Source: an uncultured Pseudomonadota bacterium (GTDB lineage Bacteria; Pseudomonadota; Alphaproteobacteria; RF32; CAG-239). From it: DNA of 5,363 nt. Position 1 is the stretch's first letter. Each line of letters begins with the position of its first letter. The stretch covers positions 1 through 5,363 of the forward strand of contig CACXFX010000010.1 in assembly GCA_902767055.1 (NCBI GenBank), given 5' to 3'. Positions 1 to 5,363 of the stretch are shown piece by piece. Made by a program: the position numbers and the translations under genes. The notes below the pieces were generated by a model. That model ran no database searches and was not told the DNA's origin. It saw nothing but the letters and a program-made list of their open reading frames with translations.

Positions 1-10
1 AGAAAAAAAT

Positions 11-18
11 AAAGGAGA
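11..18 (+). promoter_or_regulatory. Ribosome binding site of the BspA-like gene
   Basis: AAAGGAGA lies 7 bases before the ATG at 26. It is a near-perfect Shine-Dalgarno sequence and fixes that start. The promoter itself would lie outside the window, since only 25 bases precede the gene. Confidence 0.85.
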
Positions 19-25
19 ACTCATC

Positions 26-1090
26 ATGAAAAATAGCCAATTTATATTGACCCTGATGGCAGGAGCTGCTTTCGGACTGACAAATACAAATGCCGAGGAA
101 TTGCCCTCGTGCGGGGAAAATTGCACATATTCTTATGTCGAAAACGGAACGGATGACAGCGGCAATACAACATACACCTTAACAATCTCGCCGATTGACG
201 CCTCAAAACCGGCTGAGATTAAAGATTATGACAGATATGGACAATGGGGAAATGGTGGAGAACACGCTCCTTGGCGCCTAGAAAACGTAACAAATGTTGA
301 AATCACTGAAGGTATTACGTCTGTCGGCGTTTTTGCTTTTACTGATATGCAATCAATCAAAAGCGCAACCTTACCAGAAGGATTAGAAAAAATTGGAGTA
401 GCTGCATTTCATAACTTACCTTTTCTAACAAAAATTGATTTACCAAGTTCTTTGATTGAAATTTCATCTTGGGCATTCAGTGATGATCCATTGACTGAAA
501 TTAATGGTCTATCCGAACATTTAACGTCCATAGGTTCAAATGCTTTTGGAATGGCTAAAATAACCGATTTTGTTATTTCTCCGAATGTAGTCAATTTGGC
601 AACAGATGCATTTGGACTTGCAGGCTGGACAAACTATGAAGCCAAAAACCTCACAAACCTGTATTGTCCCGAATCGCTCATGTCGGAGTGCGCGGCGGCG
701 ATAGCATATCGCGGCGATGATGCGGAAGTCAAAAGCTATGCCTTTGATGGCGGTGTTTATGTGATTGGCGATGATTATTACCTTTCATCTGATGATATGA
801 AAAAGGGCGATACGGCGTCAAGTGCCGAAGAAAAAGCACAGTATGTTTGCGCAGGTACATTAAACCATTGCAAAAAGCAGGCTTTAATCAACCGCGGAAT
901 TTGCCAAGACGCTGATTGCGACGCTTTGGTTGCAAGCGACGGCAATTATATGCTCAAATTTGGCGGCAAAACATATCAAAGCATCAATGACCTCTTAAAA
1001 GGCAATTATGATAAACGCCGGATTTATACCATCGAAGAGGCAAACTTTGTTGCGGGTGATAAAAACCGAGTATCGATTAGATATCGTTAA
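26..1090 (+). CDS. Secreted BspA-like leucine-rich-repeat (LRR_5) protein
   Basis: This is a complete 354-residue protein. A Sec signal peptide covers about residues 1-23: a Lys near the start, a hydrophobic core at 6-18, and likely cleavage after the Ala of TNA. The mature N-terminus (C29, C33, then a TYTLTIS strand and an APW motif at 81-83) resembles the opening of BspA-type domains. Five repeats follow with an Ala-Phe core at 104-105, 127-128, 150-151, 173-174 and 195-196, a spacing of 22-23 residues typical of LRR_5 repeats. The C-terminal part (about 275-354) has C275, C282, C293 and C298, then ends in RIYTIEEA...SIRYR. I recall that ending from gut alphaproteobacterial proteins. There are eight cysteines in all, so disulfides are plausible outside the cytoplasm. 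No membrane anchor is visible. BspA-family proteins are often surface adhesins, but function here is unproven. The start is supported by a strong ribosome binding site. Confidence 0.85.
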   Translation: MKNSQFILTLMAGAAFGLTNTNAEELPSCGENCTYSYVENGTDDSGNTTYTLTISPIDASKPAEIKDYDRYGQWGNGGEHAPWRLENVTNVEITEGITSVGVFAFTDMQSIKSATLPEGLEKIGVAAFHNLPFLTKIDLPSSLIEISSWAFSDDPLTEINGLSEHLTSIGSNAFGMAKITDFVISPNVVNLATDAFGLAGWTNYEAKNLTNLYCPESLMSECAAAIAYRGDDAEVKSYAFDGGVYVIGDDYYLSSDDMKKGDTASSAEEKAQYVCAGTLNHCKKQALINRGICQDADCDALVASDGNYMLKFGGKTYQSINDLLKGNYDKRRIYTIEEANFVAGDKNRVSIRYR

Positions 1091-1448
1091 GTATATCACC
1101 GTTAAAGGCATTTTGAATATGGCGGATTTTGAGGCCCGAAACAAAAACAGCATCAAAACGCACATCAAAACCTTGATAAATATGATGACGTGCCAGATAA
1201 AGTTCGGCAGCTTTGATAATCCGCTTTTGCTGCATTGGTTTGATTGCATATAATGCATCGGTGATGCTGCACCTGTCTTTAACCTCGATAAAAACAATCG
1301 TGTGTCGTTTTGAGGCGATGATATCTATTTCACCGCAACCGAAACCGCGCCCTGTCACATAATTTTTGCTTATAATATGATAACCTTTAAGGCGTAGCAA
1401 TAAGCGCGCCATAAATTCTGCCAGATTACCTTTTTGTTTTTTATTCAT
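1077..1448 (-). CDS. yraN: UPF0102 / YraN family protein (nuclease-like fold)
   Basis: This 123-residue protein has the usual YraN length (about 115-130). The family signature is clear: KGNLAE at 6-11 in the first helix, GY at 22-23, GEIDIIA at 39-45, FIEVKDR at 53-59, then an Arg-rich helix with AAELYL and a final RFDAVFV strand. The spaced acidic residues and Lys (E11, E40, D42, E55, K57) match the layout of restriction-endonuclease-like active sites, which is why the family is regarded as a putative nuclease. Its cellular role is not settled. The ATG lies inside the end of rsmI (8-base overlap) with only a weak Shine-Dalgarno sequence before it, so translational coupling to rsmI is likely. 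Its stop codon lies inside the 3' end of the convergent BspA-like gene. Confidence 0.93.
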   Translation of the reverse strand: MNKKQKGNLAEFMARLLLRLKGYHIISKNYVTGRGFGCGEIDIIASKRHTIVFIEVKDRCSITDALYAIKPMQQKRIIKAAELYLARHHIYQGFDVRFDAVFVSGLKIRHIQNAFNGDILNDI

Positions 1449-2271
1449 TTTTCAGTCTTAAAGCCTCTTGATAAACTTCATTTTTTTTCTTGCCGCTCAA
1501 ATCCGCGACTTCTTTAACCGCATCTTTAATATGCATTGTTTTAAGCCGCTTATTGAGCTCAAAAACGACATCAACATTTTTTTTGTCTTCCAAAGGAGGC
1601 TCTACCATCACAACGATTTCACCTTTCGGCGGTACTTGCTCATAATGGATGATAAGCTCATCGACAGGCCCGCTGATACACTCTTCATGAATTTTTGTCA
1701 GCTCACGAGCCACGGCAATTTCTCTTTTTTCAAAAACGCTTTTCATGGCTTTTAAGGTGTCAATCAACCTGGGAGCCGTTTCATAAAAAACGAGCGTTGT
1801 ATTGATATCTTTCAGTTCAGAAAATAAATCAAGCCGTGCTTTTTGTTTATTCGGGATAAAACCGGCAAACATAAATCGATTTGTCCGGAGCCCCGAAATT
1901 TGAAGCGCCGAAATGACGGCCGACACTCCCGGAATAACCGTCACGTATAATTTTTTTTCACGGCATAATTTCACAAGCTTATACCCCGGATCTGAGATTA
2001 AAGGAGAGCCTGCATCGCTGATTAAGGCAACAGAAAGGCCGCTTTCAATCATATCGGCAATTTTTTGAGCCACTTTGTCTTCACGATGATCTTCGTAGCA
2101 AATAAACTTTTTATCGATTCTTAAGCCCAAAAGTGAAAATAATTTTTTTGAAACACGTGTATCTTCACACGCAATTACATCGGCGTTTTGTAAAACATCA
2201 ACGGCGCGCGTTGTGATATCTGATAAATTACCGATCGGCGTTGAAACAATATAAAGTCCGTTTTTTAACAT
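1441..2271 (-). CDS. rsmI: 16S rRNA (cytidine(1402)-2'-O)-methyltransferase RsmI
   Basis: This 276-residue protein is full length for RsmI (about 275-290). RsmI uses S-adenosylmethionine to methylate the 2'-hydroxyl of C1402 in 16S rRNA, in the ribosomal decoding centre. The tetrapyrrole-methylase-fold signatures are in order: LYIVSTPIGNLSDIT at about 6-20, ACEDTRVSKKL at about 34-44, LISDAGSPLISDPGYKLV at about 83-100, VIPGVSAVISAL at about 112-123, then the FAGFIPNK segment. A lysine-rich C-terminal helical region (DAVKEVADLSGKKKNEVY) is also usual for the family. The start ATG at 2271 has an AAAGAG ribosome binding site at complement 2278-2283. It is the first gene of a two-gene unit with yraN and diverges from the lipoprotein gene. 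This neighbourhood is common in Proteobacteria. Confidence 0.96.
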   Translation of the reverse strand: MLKNGLYIVSTPIGNLSDITTRAVDVLQNADVIACEDTRVSKKLFSLLGLRIDKKFICYEDHREDKVAQKIADMIESGLSVALISDAGSPLISDPGYKLVKLCREKKLYVTVIPGVSAVISALQISGLRTNRFMFAGFIPNKQKARLDLFSELKDINTTLVFYETAPRLIDTLKAMKSVFEKREIAVARELTKIHEECISGPVDELIIHYEQVPPKGEIVVMVEPPLEDKKNVDVVFELNKRLKTMHIKDAVKEVADLSGKKKNEVYQEALRLKNE

Positions 2272-2344
2272 TGATTACTCTTTACTTTTGTTTTTTTTTA
2301 AATTACATATATCTCATATTGTTTCATTTTAAGGAAAATTGCAA
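2272..2344. promoter_or_regulatory. Divergent intergenic region between rsmI and the LpoA-like gene
   Basis: These 73 AT-rich bases, with a nine-T run at 2291-2299, must hold the promoters or leaders of both divergent units. A weak candidate for rsmI is TGTAAT at complement 2302-2307 with TTAAAA at complement 2327-2332, but their 19-base spacing is long. For the plus strand I see only a poor -10-like CATATT at 2315-2320 and no good -35. AAGGA at 2331-2335 is the ribosome binding site of the lipoprotein gene. Confidence 0.35.
2331..2335 (+). promoter_or_regulatory. Ribosome binding site deciding the GTG start
   Basis: AAGGA is spaced 9 bases from GTG 2345 but only 3 from TTG 2339. The spacing favours GTG and shortens the lipoprotein by two residues relative to the longest open frame. 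Confidence 0.6.
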
Positions 2345-3607
2345 GTGTTTAAAAAAATATGCTTTTGTTTTGTGATTTGCGCTTTGTTCGGTTGTTCTCG
2401 GATTTTACCCGAAAAGCAAAAACAAAATGTCTATATCTTCAGACCTTATGAAGTTCAAACTTTTGAAAATCAGGAGCAATCATTTAATGTTGCGATGCTA
2501 TTGCCACTGTCCGGTAAAGCTTCGACTTATGGTAAAGGTTTGCAAAATGCGGCAATGATGGCGATTGAAGATACCAACAATCAAAATCTTGAAATCCGTT
2601 TTTATGACACAAAAAGCACACCGACAGGCGCTTTGGAAGCATTCCATCAGGCTGTTGCAAATAAAGCAAAACTTGTCTTGGGCCCCTTGACGGCAGACGA
2701 AGTTTCGGCAGTTGCACCCTCAGCTAAAAGAGAAAGTATACCCGTCATTTCATTTTCAACTTCGCCTCAGGTTTTGGGCAACGGTGTTTATACATTAGGT
2801 TTACTCTCTGAGGAACAAATCAAAAGGATTATTGATTTTTCTGTTGAAAAAGGACGGAAAAATATCGCTGTTGTCTTGCCCGACTCGACTTCTGGATTAA
2901 ATATGGCAAAATCCGCTTATGATGCGGCATTATCAAGCGGAGCAAATATAACAAAAATCGGTTTTTATGAGCCGTCAACGCTTGAATTTTCGGATTTGGT
3001 TAAAAAAATGATTGCCACAAAAGACTTTGATGCGGTGCTGATTGCTGAAACTGGCAGTCGTCTCAAAGCCATTGCGGCAACATTCGGCTATTATGATGTG
3101 GCTTATCCGGATGTTTTGTTTATCGGCACGTCCGTCTGGGAAAATACAAATTTGACCAAGGAAACAACCCTTTATCATGGTGTTTACCCTTCAATTTCAC
3201 GCGTTCATGGTGATTATTTTAATAAAAAATACAAAGATTTGTTCGGCGAATTGCCAAACAGTTTGTATGCCTACGCTTATGACGGCGTTGCGCTTGCTTC
3301 TGCTTTAAGTACAAAAGATACAAATCACTTAAACGAATATATTACGAATGCGGACGGATATATCGGCATTAATGGTGTTTTTAAGATCAATACTGACGGT
3401 ACAAACGCCCATCGTTTGGAGGTGGTGGAGATTACCGAAAACGGCATCAAAACTGTCAGTCCTGCAGAACAAAGATTTTCCGCTGAAGTTTATCACATGC
3501 CGACTTATGCCTCAAGATTGCCTGAAATCTATGGCAAAAACGCCGATGTTGTTTACCACAGGCTTCAGCCTCAGGTTACCAATACACCGTATTTTAATAT
3601 ATTTTGA
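2345..3607 (+). CDS. Penicillin-binding protein activator, LppC/LpoA family lipoprotein
   Basis: This is a 420-residue predicted lipoprotein. I chose GTG 2345 because AAGGA at 2331-2335 sits 9 bases upstream. A TTG in the same frame at 2339 would leave only 3 bases of spacing. The N-terminus has two lysines, a short Cys/Phe-rich hydrophobic core and a lipobox-like LFGC, with the lipidated Cys at residue 17 (codon 2393-2395). Phe at the -2 position is less usual. The rest has the type I periplasmic-binding fold: VAMLLPLSG at about 49-57, YGKGLQNAAMMA, RFYDTK, LVLGPLTADEV, IPVISFSTSP and a later LYAYAYDGVALA. In gamma-proteobacteria LpoA activates the peptidoglycan synthase PBP1A. This copy lacks the large N-terminal TPR-like half of E. 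coli LpoA, as many alphaproteobacterial members do, so the partner is inferred. It appears to be a single-gene unit ending convergently with cysE. Confidence 0.88.
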   Translation: MFKKICFCFVICALFGCSRILPEKQKQNVYIFRPYEVQTFENQEQSFNVAMLLPLSGKASTYGKGLQNAAMMAIEDTNNQNLEIRFYDTKSTPTGALEAFHQAVANKAKLVLGPLTADEVSAVAPSAKRESIPVISFSTSPQVLGNGVYTLGLLSEEQIKRIIDFSVEKGRKNIAVVLPDSTSGLNMAKSAYDAALSSGANITKIGFYEPSTLEFSDLVKKMIATKDFDAVLIAETGSRLKAIAATFGYYDVAYPDVLFIGTSVWENTNLTKETTLYHGVYPSISRVHGDYFNKKYKDLFGELPNSLYAYAYDGVALASALSTKDTNHLNEYITNADGYIGINGVFKINTDGTNAHRLEVVEITENGIKTVSPAEQRFSAEVYHMPTYASRLPEIYGKNADVVYHRLQPQVTNTPYFNIF

Positions 3608-3615
3608 GGTTAAAT

Positions 3616-3640
3616 ATCTTTCTTAAAGATTTTTGTTTTT
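3616..3640 (+). terminator. Weak possible terminator after the LpoA-like gene
   Basis: ATCTTT at 3616-3621 can pair with AAAGAT at 3625-3630 around a 3-base loop, followed by TTTTGTTTTT. The stem is short with a single G-C pair, so it would be weak. The T tract also encodes the last Lys/Asn residues of the convergent cysE, so its composition may be partly coding. Confidence 0.33.
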
Positions 3641-4291
3641 TTCTTCCAAAGCTTTGATTCTGTTTCTCAAAAACTTTATTTCATCGCTGATCGGATCTGT
3701 AAAATTGCGATCAAGTCCGTAAGCGCAAAAAATATTCTCCGAACTTGATTTTTTCAAAATTTGGTGTGCGGCGATACCGACAACACTTGCTCCGTCCTTA
3801 ACGTCTTTAATAACAACAGCATTGGCACCGATTTTGACGTTGTTTCCTATATGAATCGGACCCAAAACTTGTGCGCCCGCACCGATAACGACATCATCGC
3901 CGATACTCGGGTGACGTTTGCCCGAAGTTTTTCCTTTTTTATCAAACAAATTGACACCGCCAAGCGTCACATTTTGGTATAATGTCACACGATCTCCGAT
4001 AACGGAAGTTTCACCGATAACAACGCCCATTCCGTGGTCAATAAAAAAACCCTCACCGATTGAAGCGGCCGGATGAATCTCGATTCCCGTCAAAAAACGT
4101 GTCATTTGAGATAAAATTCGTGCAATCAGTTTTAATTTTTTTTGCCATAAAAAATGATTGAAACGATAGCACAAAATTGCGTGAAAGCCCGAAGAACAAA
4201 GGGCTGCTTCCCATTTTGAAGAGGTTGCCGGATCGCGCAAAACAACGGCATTGAGATCTGATAAAATTAAAGACTTGAAATTTGTTTTCAT
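3623..4291 (-). CDS. cysE: Serine O-acetyltransferase, short EpsC/Bacillus type
   Basis: This 222-residue enzyme transfers acetyl from acetyl-CoA to L-serine, the first step of cysteine synthesis; the product goes to O-acetylserine sulfhydrylase. An N-terminal helical region has the [13 protein letters not shown] motif (37-49). The left-handed beta-helix of hexapeptide repeats follows: [13 protein letters not shown] at 69-81, [16 protein letters not shown] at 85-100, LYQNVTLGG at 104-112, then [19 protein letters not shown] at 126-144. H86 is the expected catalytic His. E71 stands where E. coli CysE has the partner Asp, as in Bacillus-type enzymes. The long N-terminal domain of E. coli CysE is absent. 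The tail (about 203-222) is charged and probably a coiled coil. The ATG at 4291 has AAGGGAA 12 bases upstream, a loose spacing. No cysteine synthase gene is in the window. Confidence 0.95.
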   Translation of the reverse strand: MKTNFKSLILSDLNAVVLRDPATSSKWEAALCSSGFHAILCYRFNHFLWQKKLKLIARILSQMTRFLTGIEIHPAASIGEGFFIDHGMGVVIGETSVIGDRVTLYQNVTLGGVNLFDKKGKTSGKRHPSIGDDVVIGAGAQVLGPIHIGNNVKIGANAVVIKDVKDGASVVGIAAHQILKKSSSENIFCAYGLDRNFTDPISDEIKFLRNRIKALEEKNKNL

Positions 4292-4320
4292 TTTGTGTTA
4301 TATTCCCTTTTGACGCGATT

Positions 4321-4331
4321 GATATTATATC
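4321..4331. repeat. 11-base palindrome at the divergent promoter
   Basis: GATATTATATC is a perfect palindrome around a central T. It contains the cysE -10 box on the minus strand and a TATTAT on the plus strand. It could give -10 elements in both directions or be an operator, but its low complexity means chance is possible. Confidence 0.4.
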
Positions 4332-4353
4332 AAGAAACATACACATTTGTAAA
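4324..4353 (-). promoter_or_regulatory. Sigma-70-type promoter for cysE
   Basis: On the minus strand a perfect TATAAT (complement 4324-4329) lies 18 bases from TTTACA (complement 4348-4353), which matches five of six bases of TTGACA. Transcription would start near 4317 and leave a leader of about 25 bases before the cysE ATG. The -35 box overlaps the AAAGAG ribosome binding site of the divergent hydrolase gene. Confidence 0.6.
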
Positions 4354-4356
4354 GAG
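4351..4356 (+). promoter_or_regulatory. Ribosome binding site deciding the hydrolase start
   Basis: AAAGAG at 4351-4356 is 9 bases before ATG 4366. The longer in-frame opening from TTG 4282 has no comparable site, overlaps the start of cysE and adds 28 residues with no family support, so ATG 4366 is preferred. Confidence 0.75.
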
Positions 4357-4365
4357 GTTTTAAAT

Positions 4366-5124
4366 ATGGTTGAAGTTTTATTTAACGGTTCTGCCGGCAG
4401 ACTGGAGGGAAGATACCACCATTCCGAACGCGAAAATGCGCCGATGGCTCTTATATTGCATCCCCATCCTCAATATGGCGGAACAATGAATAACAAAGTT
4501 GTGTACACGCTTTTCAGCTGTTTCAGAGATTTGGGATTTTCGGTTTTAAGATTTAATTTTAGAGGTGTCGGACGTTCGGTCGGCACATTTGAAGACGGCC
4601 CCGGAGAACTCTCTGATGCAACAGCTGCACTTGATTGGTTGCAGCACGCAAATCCTGATTCAAAACAATGCTGGATTGCCGGTTATTCATTCGGTGCGTG
4701 GGTCGGTATGCAACTTTTAATGCGCAGACCCGATATCAACAACTTTATTGCTGTTTCTCCACCGGCTAATGAAAAAGATTTTTCATTTTTGGCACCTTGT
4801 CCGACATCCGGTTTAATTATTCAGGGCGGCAAAGATGAAATTGATGATCCGGCAACCGTTGAAGATTTAGCCAAACGCTTAAATATGCAACGCCATTGCG
4901 ACATTGATTATGCTTTGATTGAAGAAGGCGATCATATGTATAACAATCATCTCGTGGATTTATATAAATTGACCGGAAATTATATTCTGGATATCATCAA
5001 CCACCGTCGAGCGCCACGTACAAAAGTATTTACGCCTGAAGAAGAGGCAATGATGCTTGCAAACAATTCATTTTATAAAGATGATGACGACGACGATGAT
5101 GAAGGCGAAATCGATATTTATTAA
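4366..5124 (+). CDS. Alpha/beta hydrolase, COG2945-type
   Basis: This is a 252-residue cytoplasmic protein with no signal peptide. The family's N-terminal signature is present: LILHPHPQYGGTMNNKVV at 29-46, followed by LRFNFRGVGRSVG at 61-73. The nucleophile elbow GYSFGAW (106-112) gives Ser108. D157 in QGGKDEID is the likely acid and H190 in EGDHMY the likely base, so the catalytic triad looks complete. Family members are predicted esterases or peptidases with no firmly established substrate, and none can be named here. The C-terminus carries seven consecutive Asp (239-245) followed by EGEIDIY, an acidic tail outside the catalytic fold. The gene diverges from cysE and is followed by a strong terminator, so it is probably transcribed alone. 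A plus-strand TTGACG at 4310-4315 could be a -35 box, but no good -10 follows at normal spacing. Confidence 0.9.
   Translation: MVEVLFNGSAGRLEGRYHHSERENAPMALILHPHPQYGGTMNNKVVYTLFSCFRDLGFSVLRFNFRGVGRSVGTFEDGPGELSDATAALDWLQHANPDSKQCWIAGYSFGAWVGMQLLMRRPDINNFIAVSPPANEKDFSFLAPCPTSGLIIQGGKDEIDDPATVEDLAKRLNMQRHCDIDYALIEEGDHMYNNHLVDLYKLTGNYILDIINHRRAPRTKVFTPEEEAMMLANNSFYKDDDDDDDEGEIDIY
5080..5100 (+). repeat. Seven tandem GAY (Asp) codons
   Basis: A run of seven GAT/GAC codons near the 3' end of the hydrolase gene encodes the poly-aspartate tail. The mixed synonymous codons suggest the amino-acid run is kept by selection or is old, rather than a fresh slippage expansion. Confidence 0.7.
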
Positions 5125-5149
5125 TTTTTGATTTTAATTTATTAAGTAA

Positions 5150-5184
5150 AAAGAAACCTGCCGGTCTAACTGGTGGGTTTCTTT
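5150..5184 (+). terminator. Rho-independent terminator after the hydrolase gene
   Basis: The arms at 5150-5164 and 5170-5184 pair over 15 bases around the loop TCTAA: nine Watson-Crick pairs at the base (AAAGAAACC with GGTTTCTTT), then a mix with three G-U pairs. The T-rich strand of the lower stem, TTTCTTT, serves as the U tract. On the opposite strand the three G-U pairs become A-C mismatches, so it should work best for plus-strand transcripts. It begins 25 bases after the hydrolase stop codon. Confidence 0.85.
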
Positions 5185-5363
5185 CTATAAAAAGACCATC
5201 TTTCAAGACGGCTTATTAAAAGCAACAGGAAATGATACAGCTACAAAAAATGAATCTTGCAAACTCCAGGAATCACAAGGGTTACAAGCTGATTTTGATG
5301 CTATTTCTGGTATTTTAAAAAATGAACGATTCGAACCGCAAATTCTTCTTAAAAATCAAGAGG
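5185..5363 (+). other. Right-edge region: open frame without a start codon
   Basis: No complete gene is seen in these 179 bases. One plus-strand frame is free of stops from 5150 through the terminator to the window edge (codons in register with 5186). It reads as a fairly normal hydrophilic sequence, with segments such as FQDGLLKATGND and LQADFDAISGILKNERFE. It contains no ATG, GTG or TTG, and no ribosome binding site precedes it. I do not recognise the product. It could be a decayed 5'-truncated gene, a gene with a rare ATT/ATC start, or chance. No promoter was identified. Confidence 0.3.

Noticed and set aside
1080..1097. GATAT/ATATC inverted repeat at the BspA-like/yraN junction as a terminator
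   Set aside because: The five-base AT-rich stem with a long loop and no U tract is too weak to support.
995..1297. Overlapping open frames on both strands across the BspA-like/yraN boundary
   Set aside because: They are in alternative frames to well-supported genes, have no ribosome binding sites and show no family features.
2291..2299. Nine-T run as a terminator or phase-variation tract
   Set aside because: No hairpin precedes it, and it lies in an AT-rich divergent intergenic region where such runs are expected. No coding frame would be switched by slippage.
4282..4365. 28-residue N-terminal extension of the hydrolase from TTG 4282
   Set aside because: It overlaps the cysE start and promoter, lacks a ribosome binding site, and the family signature begins after ATG 4366, which has AAAGAG at good spacing.
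5232..5318. Small plus-strand frame of 28 residues starting ATG 5232 with a hydrophobic end
   Set aside because: The only upstream purine run (AGGA) touches the start codon, there is no promoter and no recognisable family, and it competes with the longer startless frame. It is most likely chance.
1..5363. CRISPR array, tRNA, insertion sequence ends, toxin-antitoxin or defence genes
   Set aside because: I looked for spaced direct repeats, cloverleaf arms, transposase motifs and paired small genes and found none.

Overview
The window looks like chromosomal DNA from an AT-rich Gram-negative bacterium. A lipoprotein of the LppC/LpoA family next to rsmI and yraN is a proteobacterial arrangement. 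The BspA-type leucine-rich-repeat protein, with its cysteine-containing tail ending in an RIYTIEEA...SIRYR-like sequence, resembles proteins I recall from uncultured low-GC Alphaproteobacteria of animal guts. That placement is an inference from family knowledge, not something the sequence proves.

Layout. (1) 26-1090, plus strand: a secreted BspA-like leucine-rich-repeat protein. (2) 2271-1077, minus strand: a two-gene operon, rsmI then yraN, with an 8-base start/stop overlap. The end of yraN runs 14 bases into the end of the BspA-like gene. (3) 2272-2344: a short divergent intergenic region. (4) 2345-3607, plus strand: a short LppC/LpoA-family lipoprotein, probably starting at GTG 2345. (5) 4291-3623, minus strand: cysE, a short Bacillus/EpsC-type serine acetyltransferase, convergent with the lipoprotein gene across 15 bases. 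(6) 4292-4365: a divergent promoter region with a good sigma-70-type promoter for cysE. (7) 4366-5124, plus strand: a COG2945-type alpha/beta hydrolase with an aspartate-rich tail. (8) 5150-5184: a strong 15-bp-stem terminator. (9) 5185-5363: 179 bases with no identifiable gene, but with one reading frame that stays open to the edge and has no start codon.

The genes are mostly housekeeping. RsmI modifies the ribosome decoding centre, YraN is a nuclease-fold protein of unknown role, the LpoA-like lipoprotein probably acts in cell-wall synthesis, and CysE starts cysteine synthesis. The BspA-like gene is the main accessory element. I see no CRISPR array, tRNA, rRNA, insertion sequence or defence system, and no convincing new multi-gene system. 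The points most worth a second look are the mosaic BspA-like protein, the startless open frame at the right edge, the shared palindromic -10 region between cysE and the hydrolase, and the acidic tail of the hydrolase.
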